Below, in pieces: positions 10,986 through 22,277 of a stretch of DNA of 64,000 nucleotides. The stretch is from assembly GCA_951640165.1 (NCBI GenBank), contig OX621240.1, forward strand, positions 33,298,713 through 33,362,712, in the 5' to 3' direction. Within the stretch, counting starts at the first letter, position 1, and every line of letters begins with the position of its first letter. Below the pieces are notes generated by a model that did not search any database, was not told where the DNA came from, and was given only the letters and a program-made list of their open reading frames with translations. A program made the position numbers and the translations under genes. The stretch comes from Pseudoips prasinana. Lineage: Eukaryota > Arthropoda > Insecta > Lepidoptera > Nolidae.

Positions 10986-11750
10986 TGAGATGCATGCTGT
11001 GGTACATCAAGAAGAACTTTGCTCAGTATTCTTTGAGATGCACTGTTTTACGGAATTAGTGGTGTTAATTTTTTTTCACTGAGCCTAGAATAAATAAGGC
11101 TAACGTTTATATTTTTATTATATATTGTAAAAACCTGCACCTACAAAAAAGAAAAAATAATCCTTTCTGCTAATATGCCAACAAATACCCAAATGCCTTT
11201 CTTTACTCCTGGTCCATTCAACGGTAGTCTGGAAGAGATCGCATCTAGCGATAAGGCCGCCATTTGTACAATCTTGATAACATACTCATAGTTCTTCGTA
11301 TTTATTTATTTTTTGTTGTACAATAAGTTACTTACTTACTTTACTATGGTATAGACAGCATATTTTTTTTATATTTCTATCTCCATATCTTTGTCTCTTT
11401 GTAATCTCAATATGTCTAGGGTCCAAGAATATCACCCTACACACATAAGGTCCGAACTAACGCCCGAAATGGCACATAAACGTCTCAATGGCGAGAGTTC
11501 TGTGTAGTAAACCTAATAACCTTGATGGCGTATAATAATGTGCGAGAATGTTCCAGCGTGTTCCGGAATTTATTAGCCGAGTTAAGTATGCGTACTAGGA
11601 GAAAAATCCATCACATCTGTTAATTTATTGCCTCCCGCTTTAGTAGCGAAACACTTAATATAGGCCACAGCATTTTTACACATAAGCGCTTCGAGTATAG
11701 AAGAGTATTTATATTTTTCTTTATATGATGGGTATGTGCTAAATACAGTC
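10986..11750. other. AT-rich spacer, nothing recognised
   Basis: No convincing ORF, RNA gene or recognised repeat family. Only short low-complexity runs are visible. Confidence 0.5.
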
Positions 11751-11751
11751 T

Positions 11752-12135
11752 CGTGGGTCTAGTGATAGCGTGTTCAACCGCAGATAACGAGGTTCTGGGC
11801 ACAGATCCCGGGTCAGACCAGAAGAGATTTTGGGATTTTTCTGTAAAAAGACAATTTTCTCAGTATCAGCCTGCAGTCTGGGGAGTGGGCAGTATTACAC
11901 CCCCTTGCCTCGGAGAGCATTTCAAGTAGTCGATCCTGTATCTAAAACTCTTCTAGTCGCTAGTTGTCCCATCGGATGATAAGAGTGCTGGAATAGAAAG
12001 TGCTCCTGTGTTTGCGCGCATACTTGTGCACTATAATATGACCCGCGTAGATGGCTACATTCTCGAAATTGAGCTAGGAGGACATTATTATTGTTATGTG
12101 CCAAATACAAGCTTATCATACAGTCAGGTGTCGAT
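11752..12135 (+). repeat. SINE-like repeat, family E
   Basis: Begins with a tRNA-like head (CGTGGGTCTAGTGATAGCGT, then a degenerate B-box region CACAGATCCCGGGTC). The body has CCTTGCCTCGGAGAGCA, GTCCCATCGGATGATAAGAG and TGTTTGCGC..ACTTGTGCACTAT. The same body recurs at 25085-25325 (+) and 52700-52890 (-). Confidence 0.6.
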
Positions 12136-12469
12136 GGGAGTTCGCTCAATGAGCTCGGTATTTTTCAACATAGCATTTTAATTAAGTGTTTATTTCTAGA
12201 TTGGAAGGCTTTCGGCATCGGCAATAGAGACCAGCGGGGAATCTGCTGCCTTACTAATAAAACTAAAACTACATAACCCGCCTCCAGGACTACGTCTTAA
12301 GACGGTTACAGACCTGGAGATCCATAAGAGGGGGAGAGGAGATCTGTTTTTATTATTGTAAAGCGAATAACAACTCCTAAAAGAGCAACTTTTTCGTTGC
12401 TATGAAGCACCTATAAAAACGCCGGAAAGTATGACAAAAGTAGTATTTGACAAAAGAAGTATGTAGGCC

Positions 12470-12596
12470 TATGTATTCTCTGACCAAATCGGAGATGTTC
12501 ACAAGAAAGGCCAGGTCAAAAGTTCCCTAAACTGTACGAATAATATAATGACAGCAAACGAGGCAAAAAAGGTGTGCAAAGATCGTAACAAATGAA
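12470..12596 (+). mobile_element. LINE C-terminal fragment (RTE-like)
   Basis: Short relic coding for the end of a LINE ORF: TTCTCTGACCAAATCGGAGA (FSDQIGD), AAGAAAGGCCAGGTC (KKGQV), and GCAAACGAGGCAAAAAAGGT (ANEAKKV). It matches fragments at 12780-12920, 16629-16740 and 49908-50097. Bases 12551-12594 correspond to the sequence into which the Harbinger element inserted in the neighbouring copy. Confidence 0.65.
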
Positions 12597-12779
12597 AACA
12601 AATTTGGCATCTTAAAAACAATAAATAACGTTCACGCATGGAATACTTTTTGCCATTTAATAAGTAAAAACATAATATAACCGGTCTAGTTTTGGCGCAG
12701 TAAAGTCTCTCTCAATTGGTTTTTAATTTTTAACAGTTAGCTTAATACCCTTTTAATACTTTATGGGACAATTAATCCC

Positions 12780-12920
12780 AATTACAACGTCCAAAGGAAG
12801 TATACCTGACCTGTGTGAATGGGGCAACCGGAAGAGGAAGACCTCGTAAAACATTCTCTGACCAATTCAGAATCGTTCTCAAGATAAGCCAGGTCAGAAG
12901 TACCCTAAACTAGCGAGCAT
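12780..12920 (+). mobile_element. LINE C-terminal fragment, interrupted
   Basis: Encodes EVYLTCVNGATGRGRPRKTF-like sequence and stops at CCCTAAACTAGCGAGCATGG, where two SINEs follow. Its continuation resumes beyond the SINEs and the Harbinger at 16629. Confidence 0.7.
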
Positions 12921-12932
12921 GGATAATAATAA

Positions 12933-13162
12933 TAATATATCTAGGGACAATGTCACACAGATCATCCTAGCCCCAAACTAAGCAAAGCTTGTACTATGGG
13001 TACCAGACGACGGTATACATACTTATATAGATAGATAAATACTTAAATACATAGAAAACATCCATGACTCGGAAACAAATATTCGTGCTCATCACATAAA
13101 TATTTGCACTTACCGGGATTCGAACCCAGGACCACCAGCTTCGTAGACAGGACTACGGTGAC
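12933..13162 (-). repeat. tRNA-headed SINE family C
   Basis: Reverse-oriented. Head with B box (GGGATTCGAACCCAGGACC as seen on +), body GACTCGGAAACAAATATTCG, tail AAACTAAGCAAAGCTTGTAC..GGGTACCAG. Full-length copies lie at 51324-51552, 55886-56128, 59095-59335 and 62918-63165. Confidence 0.8.
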
Positions 13163-13202
13163 CGTCGAAGGATCAAGAATATAATATCTTTTCTGAAAAT
13201 AC

Positions 13203-13389
13203 AGCTCCCGCATTAGGGAATCTAATCCCCGTGTCTCGGGGTACTTTACAAACATATAATAGACAGACACAAATTACATCCAGACTCAGAACAACTGTTT
13301 ATGGGTTACACAAATAGTTGTCCGGCGTGGGACTCGAACCCGCGACACGAAGCGGCAAGGCGACTATCTTAGCCGCTGCGCCACACGCC
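13203..13389 (-). repeat. tRNA-headed SINE family D
   Basis: Reverse-oriented. Head GTGTGGCGCAGCGGCTAAGA with B box GGGTTCGAGTCCC (as complement), body CTGAGTCTGGATGTAATTTG, tail TACCCCGAGACACGGGGATT. It borders the TAA target of the Harbinger element. Confidence 0.8.
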
Positions 13390-13719
13390 AACAGTAAGGC
13401 TGCGTTTCCACCAGAGATGTGCGATGGAAATGTGTCGTGCGAGGATGTCTAGCTGTGCTGTGAAAATGTGTGGGTGTTTCCACCAATGCTGTGCGATGAT
13501 AATGTGCCTACGAGGATGTGTAGCGGAGCTGTGAAAATGCGCATTTATGTGTGGCGCGAGGATGCGTTGCGAAGCTGTGAAATGTGTCGACGGGGGTGCG
13601 GTGTAGTGGGAGCGGAGTAACGCGAACGCCTGCCTGCCGCTCACCGCGCTGCGCTCACGTCTCACTTTGCTGTCGTAAGCGCTTGTAGTCGTACGCATGT
13701 CGTACGGTTGCGTGGCATA

Positions 13720-15723
13720 ATGAACGAAAAATTAATTGATGCCGTTAAAAAGTTTCCGTGTTTGTGGAACACTTCTTTGTCATTTTACAAATGTAATGAA
13801 ACTAAGGACGCTGCGTGGGAGGAAATAGTCAAAGAAATAAAATATAAAGATGGTAAGTAATAATCATGTATTAAAATCAGGTATATTAAAATACAAGTTA
13901 CAATATTTGGGTATTTATTGTGTGCGATGAATTCGTGACGAAATACGAGTATCTTGCCATGACATAAGAGAGAAATACTGCTCTTATTTCAATAATCAAG
14001 GAAAAGTCCTTGATTATTGAAATAAGAGCAGTATTTCTCTCTTACTTCATAACCATCACTTAACACGACGACGGAAATGCTAGGAACGGATACAAGAGTA
14101 CTTGTATTTGTGTTATCAATGCAATCCAAATAATTAGTTTGTCTTTCAATTAAAAAATTATGCATTACACATGTGGCTTTTACGATTTTGTCAACCGTTT
14201 CCACTCTGCATTCAAAGTCTTTACGATACACATACCACTTTCGTGCCAATACACCGAATGTAGCTTCTACAATGCGACGTGCCCTCGAAAGTCTATAGTT
14301 AAATATACGTTTCTGTTGGTCTAACTGGTCCCGCGGATATGGGCGCATGAAATTTTCCATCAAAGGAAAAGCCTCATCTCCAATGAATACAAATGGTACT
14401 GGTTCACCTCCTTCATATAATGGTTCAGGTTCTGGAAGATTCAATCTTTTTTCTTTCAAATATTTTCCAATAACACTATCATCAAATATTCCAGCATCAC
14501 TAAATCTTCCCATGGATCCCACATCAACCATTATAATCTTTCTCCTAGCGTCAGCTAAGCACATAAGCACTATAGAAAATCTTTGTTTGTAATTAAAAAA
14601 AGAGGACCCAGTGTTTGCAGGACACATTATATAAACATGTTTACCGTCTAGAGCCCCCAAACAATTTTTAAACTGCCATAGCTCTTGAAAATCCTTTGCT
14701 ATTCGCTTCCAGTCGTCTTTGGTAGGTTTTGGAATAACAAGAGGTTGTAAAACAAGCCAAAGAGTATTACAAACTTCTGCCACAATTCTCGACACACTTG
14801 CTACTCCAATCCTAAAATTTTCTGCCAATCGTGTGAACGACGAGCCCGTGGATAAATACCTGCAAAAAAAGGAATGTTTATAATAATAGTAAAAAAATTA
14901 ATTAACAAATAAAAAAGTACTCTTTACCTGTTACTGATTTTTTTGCGATCTGTTAGACAACATGCTTGGTATAAAAATGTTATATTCCTAATCATAATTT
15001 TCTATTATTTCAGTGAAAAGCGCTAAGTGTCGTTGGAAACAACTACGGGATAGCCATCGGGACGCACTAAAGAGGCAGAAATCTAAAAAAAGCGGACAGG
15101 CTACAACCAAAACACGTGAATGGAAATACCAAAAATTGATGGAATTTCTTTTACCGTACATGGCCAACAGAGATAGAGAGTCAAGTTATAAAGAGGATAT
15201 TTCGTCACCAAATAATAAAGATGACTCTTCGCAAAGCACTCAATATTCATTAAACCAAGATGACTCTTCGCAGAGCACTGAACATACACCAAATCAAGCT
15301 GACAATCCCAACAATCTTTAGGAAATAGCCTCAACTTCAGGCATTTCAACAGATTCGGTCACCCCGTCATCATCAAAGAAGAAAAAAGGCGATGAATTAT
15401 CAATTTTAATACAAAAACATATGAAAAATCAAGAAGATTTTCGAAAAGAAAGGCAAGAATTAAGAGAACTTTTAAAACCAACGGACTGCGATGATACTGA
15501 TCATTCTTTTCTTTCAATGGCGAAAACATTTAAAAAATTACCAGATTACATGCAAGTTCCTTTAAAAAGGAAACTTTTTAATATGATTAGCGAAGCCGAA
15601 GAATCTTACGTGCTGTCGTGGTATAATCAAAATATTGGTTATTCTTCAAGCTCTGGTAGCAGTATAGCAGTAGGTAGTAATATAGCAGGCCAGATGGATT
15701 TGCCGCCTCAGCCTGGATCCTGA
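13720..15723 (+). pseudogene. Harbinger accessory MADF-BESS DNA-binding protein, in-frame stop
   Basis: Two exons by consensus splice sites: exon 1 at 13720-13852 (donor G|GTAAGT) and exon 2 from 15014 (acceptor TTTCAG). Exon 1 starts MNEKLIDAVKKFPCLW and, with the start of exon 2 (CRWKQLRDSHRDALKR), makes a MADF (Myb/SANT-like) domain. A TAG at 15319-15321 interrupts the frame. The same frame continues to a TGA at 15721 and contains a BESS-like segment (DHSFLSMAKTFKKLPDYMQV). In Harbinger elements the Myb-like partner binds DNA and helps bring transposase to the nucleus and the element ends. Exon 2 lies entirely in the intron of the transposase gene on the other strand, and a polyadenylation signal (AATAAA) follows at about 15959. 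The TAG is the only obvious lesion. Confidence 0.8.
13965..14044. repeat. Perfect 37-bp inverted repeat, 6-nt loop
   Basis: Left arm 13965-14001 and right arm 14008-14044 are perfect reverse complements around AAAAGT. The right arm is transposase coding sequence (REKYCSYFNNQG on the - strand); the left arm replaces the expected C-terminal end. Confidence 0.95.
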
Positions 15724-16330
15724 ACAACTTGGTTATTCTTCAAGCTCTGGTAGGAATACAAATAAAACAGTGGGCCAGATGGATTCATCTTTCCAACTGG
15801 AAGCTGTACAACCAGCATCTCCGGGAACACAACATTCAGACCTACAAACGCCAAACACTTCAAACAAAGTAGGAACAGAGCCTAATTTGCCATGAAAAAG
15901 AGGAACTTGTTGTCTACTTATTTTGCAGATTATGTTGTACTTTTCAATTAATATGTTTAATAAAGACAAAATTGATTCAAACTATTTTACTTACTTTAAA
16001 CATACCGCCAATTTTTCCTTGGTACTGATGCATTCTCTGTAGTGAGTGTCTTCTTTCTTGATAATGTTCTCAATCAAATTGTGTATAAATGTCATAAAAG
16101 TTACTTCTAGATACTCGATAAGAATTTTCGAATATTTCATCATCAGCCGTATAAAAAAAGGTAAAGAATTCTCCATGTAATCGATGATATTTAATATGGT
16201 TACGTATCCAAAACCTGTGTGTTCTTCTATTGCTCAAAATTATAGAACTAATAAACTCCGTATCTTCTGCTTCCATTTCTTCATCACAAATTGTTAAATA
16301 TAAAAGTATTTTCTTTTTCCAATTATCCAT
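13989..16330 (-). pseudogene. Harbinger DDE transposase, one frameshift
   Basis: HARBI1-like nuclease in two exons. Exon 1 runs from ATG 16330 (MDNWKKKILLYL) to 15995 with donor AA|GTAAGT. The intron is 15994-14860, and exon 2 (14859-13989) follows acceptor TTTGCAG. Exon 1 has the N-terminal helical region (RRTHRFWIRNHIKY, NSYRVSRSNFYDIY). A frame change at about 16069-16076 introduces a stop after YTQFD; the alternative frame then gives IENIIKKEDTHYRECI to the splice site. Exon 2 has the catalytic residues: GALDGKHV, GRFSDAGIF and ARRIVEATFG (D61, D111 and E188 counted from the Met at 14828). The C-terminal end is altered by a perfect inverted repeat at 13965-14044. Exon 2 lies inside the intron of the MADF gene. 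Confidence 0.88.
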
Positions 16331-16628
16331 ATTATTATCTATTTTGCGCACTTCTACTTCCAACAAACTCCGTCTATGGACTGGCTGGTACAGTATGCGC
16401 AAACCTCGCAACACATCTTTCTCAACACACATTCCTCGCACACTTCCCTCGTACACATCCCTCGCACACATCCCGCGCTTGTTTTGTATGCGCAAAAATC
16501 TAGCTCCGCTGAGCCGTTTCCACCAGAGCTGTGCTGACCGAGGCAAGGTAAATGAAGCGATCCTATTGGTTCTTTACAAACACATCCCTCGCTATGCATC
16601 CTCGCACATCTCTGGTGGAAACGCAGCC

Positions 16629-16740
16629 TAAACGAGGCAAAAGAGGTGTGCAAAGGTCGTGACAAATGTAAATCCATTGTCTCTGTCTACCCCTCTGGGA
16701 ACAGCCGTGAGTCTATGTGTATATGTATGTACAATTTCGT
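16629..16740 (+). mobile_element. LINE C-terminal fragment, continuation of 12780 copy
   Basis: AACGAGGCAAAAGAGGTGTG and CTACCCCTCTGGGAA encode NEAKEV..YPSG, the very end of the LINE ORF seen at 12470-12596. Its left edge is the right TAA of the Harbinger. Confidence 0.65.
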
Positions 16741-17265
16741 GCCGATAACTACTATACCATTAAGTATATAACCCCGACTCACTATTAGCAAAAACAAAAC
16801 TCATCGCTTGTTTGTACAAAATTATTTTATCAACATTTTATTTCAGTATCATTAAATGAACAGAAAGGTTTTTGTTTGTTGAGGGTACTTTAAAAGTAAT
16901 TACGTAATGTATAAATGAAAAGACACGGCCGCCTTTCTACTAGACGTTAAAGCGTAAACGGTAATGGTGTACCCTTAATTAAGATGTAATTAAAAATATG
17001 AAAGGCGCTTTTTATTTGCTTATGTTTTTTATTTATCTTGGTTTTTATGGAGCACTTTAATGGATGACTTTCATTTAGAAGGACGTCGCGCCGTTGCAGC
17101 CTTGGTTAAATATTCATTCAAGCCGTTGGTCTACCGAATTGTTAGTCTAGTGAGCCATTGAAAGAAAGAAAGAATATATTTTTACGACACATGCAAGGAA
17201 ACGTTGAAGATTACATTGGGGTACAACACACTTTCTTGGCGTTGTACCCAATTGGCAAATAATTA
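16741..17265. other. Unassigned AT-rich sequence
   Basis: No gene or repeat recognised. There is a short GAAAGAAAGAAAG run near 17160. Confidence 0.4.
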
Positions 17266-17267
17266 TA

Positions 17268-17482
17268 CCCTGGGACATTATTTACACAAGGTCATCTGAT
17301 CCCAAACTGACCGGAGCTTGTACTATGGAAACCAGATAACTTATATTCTACATATATTACTTTTCTTTTGTAAATACATACTTATATAAATACAATCAGA
17401 CTCAGGACATACAGACATGTTAATGCACACAAATATCTGCCCTGGGTGGGAATCGAACGCCCGACCTCCGGCGTGAAAAGTT
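17268..17482 (-). repeat. tRNA-headed SINE family A
   Basis: Reverse-oriented copy: tail (GATCCCAAACTGACC..GCTTGTACTATGGAAACCAG), body (CAGACTCAGGACATACAGAC), and B box (GGTGGGAATCGAACGCC as complement). Confidence 0.8.
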
Positions 17483-18154
17483 AAATCTGTAAAAGATGCC
17501 ACCCGAAGTAGGTCCAATAGGATGCGACGAAATAATAACACGCGCCGAGGACAGGATAACAGCATATATATCGAACGGAGTTTACGGTTACGGTGGGAGC
17601 TTAAGGCCACTGGATCCTGGACTATTAACAATAATATAACAGTTCGTCTCAGAGAACTTTACTTTACTAAACTATACGAGTCCCAAAGTAGTCCCACGAA
17701 GTGGAAGCTAATTAGAAGCACGTATGTCTAGGTGAGATTTCCAAGACAACAATAATAATTTCGCTTGGGGAGGTCATGTATCGCCGGAGAATCTCAATAG
17801 CGCCATTCAGCTTTTTAGCGCTCGCCGTAGAACGCCATCTATTGACGCACATAGGAACTATTAGAGTTAGTAGATGAGGTTCATATCGTGGATTGATTTT
17901 TGGTGTGTTACAAATCTTTATATCAAATGGAATTTTTTTATAATCATACATTAGTAAGTAACAAACTTTAACTTAAAATTAATGTTTATAGATATAGTTA
18001 AAGATATTACGCACTCACAATGTCACAAACAAAACAATTATTACAACCACTGCTACATTACGCCTATGTTTTAATATGCTTCATGCAACAGTGGTTCACA
18101 TAATATACATAGTCAAGTCTGCTTGCAAGAATTTTCAGGATGCTGTTTTACTGA
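17483..18154. other. Unassigned sequence left of the LTR element
   Basis: No convincing gene. Open frames here are short and lack recognisable motifs. The segment ends in CTCT, the target duplication of the LTR element. Confidence 0.4.
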
Positions 18155-18158
18155 CTCT

Positions 18159-18375
18159 TGTAATATGCTGGGTGTTCAGGTGTTGTGAATAAAAACATAT
18201 CTTACTCGTTCAGAGTCATTTTATTGAATACCAAAAATATTAAACATAAAGTACAATAATGTTCTAATTACGCAGCACCTAAGTTCAAGTTGCAACCTAT
18301 GCAATATTCGCACACGTATACCTATTTTAACTAATTGACAAAGAAATCTATAATATTATATTTCATTACATTACA
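18159..18375 (-). repeat. 3' LTR
   Basis: 217 bp, TG...CA, matching the LTR at 24086-24302 base for base as far as I can read. Preceded on the transcript strand by the purine tract at 18376-18384. Confidence 0.93.
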
Positions 18376-18550
18376 ACTCCCCCGAAAAATGTCTGTTGCC
18401 ACCTTCCCCTTTTTAAGGAGAAAAAAAAACTTACAAAATATCAAATTTAAAATATTATACCTACCCAATTATTTCATATAAGTATTTTTATATAAACCAA
18501 ATATATTTAAAATTATTTATAACAATTAAGAATACAATAAAAGCTTAATG

Positions 18551-21500
18551 CTAACTAAAATACCTTTTAGTGTTATTCTTATGTATAATATATTCTTTAT
18601 TATCCTTTAAGATCTTAACATTAGGTGAAACTTCCTCAATAACTTCATAGGGACCGTTATATATGTTTTGAAGTTTTACCTGTTTGGTTTTTTATAAGAA
18701 TTAGGTCACCCCTTTGGTAAGTTATGGAGTAAGTTTTTTTGTCATACATAAGTTTTCTTTTAAATTTATTTGTTAACAAATTCTGCTGGGCATCGTATTG
18801 TGCTCGCTGTAGACGATATTTCATTTCTTTTGGGTAATCATTGTAATTATACAAAGGTTCAACTGAAGTTCCAAAATCTGACGGCAATTTACAACATTTA
18901 CCAAACACTAACTCAAATGGTGAGTATTTTGTTTCTGAATGCACTGTAGTATTGTAAGAGAATGACCAAAATGGTAACCAATCACTCCAATCAATATTAT
19001 TCCTATCACACTGAATTCGAAGATATGAGCCTAAATGTCTGTGACTGTTTTCTAATGAGCCTATAGTCTCATGGTGATAAGGTGTGGAATTTAAATGTTC
19101 TATTTTTAATATTTTACACACATTTTCCATAATATTACACAAAAACTCTGTACCTTTATCTGTAATGATTTGTTTAGGTACTCCGTATCTCAAAATAAAA
19201 TTCGAAACGAAGACTCTGGCTACTGATTCGGAATCCTTACTCTGCATGGGATATGCCTCTACGAATTTAGATAAGTCACATTGCAATGTTAAGATGTACT
19301 TATTATTGTTGATATCAGTCGGTAATGGACCCATAATATCTAACGCGACACGTTCAAATGCTGAACTTGCAGTATTTGTTATAACCATCGGCTCTTTTAC
19401 AAGACGATTAGGGAATTTATTATATTGACATTGTTGACACTTTTTTACGTAATTAATGACATCATTCGTCATACCTGGCCAGTAGTAATATCTTTTTAAA
19501 TTGCCTATCATTCTATTTATCCCTGCATGTCCACTAGTGGGTAACAAATGAAAGTCATTCAATATTATTTTTTTATCCTCGTGATTAAAAATTTTAATTA
19601 TATCTCTTGTAATTAAAATTCTGGGTAACTTAATTTGCAACTTTTTCATATGACTTGCAAGTATTTTTATATTTGTTGCATTTTCTCTATTCTTAATAAT
19701 TAATATTTCATTTATATTTTCTTTTTCGCACAACGATCCTAAGTCTCTCGCTAACTCCGACGACGGGGTAGATAACGATCGAGTATTTAGGTATATAGTA
19801 CAACGCGAAGGTGCATAGATGCAGTATTCTATCCCAGAACAGTGAGAAATCAATTTACTAAAATCTTTGTCATTTATAAAAACTAATTCTATCACATCCT
19901 TGGGTTTTTTAAGAATTTCCACAGTCTCAGGTTGATCAGGCCTGCTACTGGAAGAACATTCTTCAGTCAAATTATTGTTATCAGTAGATATCTGAGACGT
20001 TAACTTTTTTGTTTGTGCTCTCGTCAGTACAGAAACTACTTGTTCTCCAATAGATTTTAAATCATCACAGGTCATTGTCATAGGGATTCGACTTAATGCG
20101 TCTGCAGCTGCATTATTTCGCCCTGGGATGTACACAATTTCAAAGTCATATTCTTCAAGATACAGTCTAAACTTCGTAAGTCTACTAGAGGGATCCTTTA
20201 AACTAAATAAATATACTAATGGCTTATGATCGGTAAAGATTTTAAACCTTCTGCCATACAGATATGGTCTAAAATGCCTTACTGCCCATACTATAGCTAG
20301 TAATTCTAAGTCAATTATAGGGTATCTACTTTCTGCGGACGTTAAGTTACGACTCGCGTAAGCAATTACGTGACCATTACTATTAGACAAAACCGAGCCT
20401 AATCCAGTCTTACAAGCATCTGTTCGCAGCTGAAAAATATTCGTTTCCGAAAAGTCAGGATACTGCAATACGGGCGGTGATATTAAAGCAGATTTTAACT
20501 CGTGAAAAGATTTGTCACATTCGGACGTCCATTTAAACTCTACATTCTTTTTACATAATTTATTTAATGGGTACGCAATATTAGCAAAGTTAGGTATGAA
20601 ACGTCTATAATAATTAGCAAATGCTAAGTAGCGCTTGACGTCATCTGAGTTCGATGGCACCGGATAGTTGCACAAGGCCTTAATTTTGCTGTCGTCAGGA
20701 AGAATGCCATGTGATGTTATTCTATGACCTAAATATACTATTTCAGTGCGCAAAAATTCACATTTTATTGGATTTAATTTTAAATTGACTTTTCGTAAGC
20801 GTTCTAAAACTGTAATTAAGTTTTTATTATGATTTTCCATCGTTTTTCCTATCACAACACAGTCATCAAGGTAAATAAAGGCTTTTTTATAATTAATACC
20901 TGACATAGCAATAGTCATCAATCTTGAGAACAAACTGGGAGATGTTTTCAAACCCATAGGTGAACGCTTCATTTGATACATTTTATCAGTAGTGAAGGCT
21001 GTGTATTTTCGTGAGTTTGGATCTAACTCTAACTGGTACATTTTGTTTACACTGAATGCTGTATACTTTCGCGAATTTTCCTCTAATGATAACTGATAAT
21101 AGCTTTGTGAAAGGTCCAGTTTTGAAAAATAAATACTACCTGACAGAGAATCTAAGATATCTGTTATATTTGGTAACGGAAATTTATCATCCTTAATTTG
21201 GTTATTTAACTGTCTGTAATCAATAACTAGTCTCCATTTCTTTTCATTAGATCTATCCGACTTTTTAGGGACTAGCAAGACTGGGCTGGACCACTCCGAT
21301 GTGGTTTCTTCTATTATATCGTTTGCTAACATTTCATCTATTTGTTTTTGCACCTCCTTTTTCAGGGAATGAGGAATCCTATAAGGCTTTATATAAGTGG
21401 GTGTAACGTTGTCTTTTAAAGTTATTGTATGTGTCATTATGTTTGTGGTTGTTAATTTGTCACCTGGAAGATGAAAAACGTCAGCATATTTTGCACAAAT

Positions 21501-22277
21501 ATGTTCGATGCTACGTTTCTCCTCTGAGTTCATATTCGATAAATTCAATAACTCAAATAATGTTTTAACGCGATTTACGCTATTTGTATTTTCCGAAAAA
21601 TTACAAATATCAAAGTTATTTATGTCGTAAACAGTAAGATCTTGAAAATCACACTCTACTTCGTTATCCGTAGTATTTAATATTCTTAACGGGATGCGAC
21701 CATTATTTGGTTGCGAAATAATACCAGCGACGAAAACTCCTTGCTGGATTTCTTTTGATAAAACTACACAGTCACATGTCGACGTAGTTGGGATGAACCT
21801 TAATACTTCGCACCGAAGCGGTATCGAATGTCTATACCTGGCATTATAATGAATTTCAATAGGAATATGTTTATTATTCTTATAAAGTTGTAATATACTA
21901 TCTCTATAGTTAATAATTGCTTCATAACGCTGTAAAAAATTATCTCCTAATATTCCATTTGCAGTGCAAGACATATTCTTAAAAACATAAAATTTTTCAC
22001 TAAATACTTCGTTATTATAAAATAAGTTTAGAAAAATGTAGCCTTCTGACTCTAACCTACCACTTACGCCTCTAATGCTTATTCTATCACTACGCAATTG
22101 TTGCAACAACTTACGGTTTTTACTAAGCCATTCGTACTTTAGTACACAAAGACTGGCTCCGCTATCAACTAAAAGATTAATCACTTCATTATCCACTAAA
22201 AATCTTACAGTACTACTATTATTAAAATTAAAAATAAAATTTTGCGAATTAACGAAAAAAATCGTTCGTTGCGACAT
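18551..22277 (-). pseudogene. pol: pol polyprotein (PR-RT-RNaseH-IN), frame change near C-terminus
   Basis: An open frame of 1206 residues (22277-18657). Protease active site LLVDSGAS (D38). RT from about 300 to 500 with FSKLDLSQSYYQL and catalytic YLDD (469-472). RNase H from about 619 (RTDACKTGLGS). Integrase with an HHCC zinc motif (about 910-950: SGHAGINR..CQQCQ) and D,D,E at about 979, 1036 and 1073 (ALDIMGP, TDKGTEF, SLENSH). Residues 394-413 and 414-433 are a diverged tandem duplication inside RT. Near 18680 the frame shifts at a short A run, so the last roughly 40 residues, including a GPY-type motif, lie in another frame ending at 18551. The ATG at 22277 overlaps the gag end by 29 nt in the +1 frame, so pol is made either by frameshifting or by reinitiation. 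Confidence 0.9.
20979..21098 (-). repeat. 60-bp tandem duplication within RT
   Basis: Two adjacent 60-bp units encode YQL.L..NSRKYTAF...KM twice. By my count 18 of 60 positions differ, many of them synonymous, so the repeat is much older than the insertion or was formed between two related elements. Confidence 0.9.

Larger units (their letters stand above)
13398..16628. mobile_element. Harbinger (PIF/ISL2EU) DNA transposon
   Basis: A 3231-bp element with matching terminal inverted repeats: GGCTGCGTTTCCACCAGAGA at the left and its complement TCTCTGGTGGAAACGCAGCC at the right. The match runs about 27 bp. It is flanked by TAA duplications (13395-13397 and 16629-16631), the usual 3-bp target of Harbingers. 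Subterminal copies of GTTTCCACCA.AGCTGTGC occur near 13469 and 16518 and may bind transposase. It carries two genes, a DDE transposase (-) and a MADF/BESS protein (+), both disrupted by single mutations. Confidence 0.93.

Noticed and set aside
13369..13698. 109-codon ORF at the Harbinger left end
   Set aside because: Encoded by repeated subterminal motifs (TTTCCACCA..GTGCGATG), so periodic and fortuitous.
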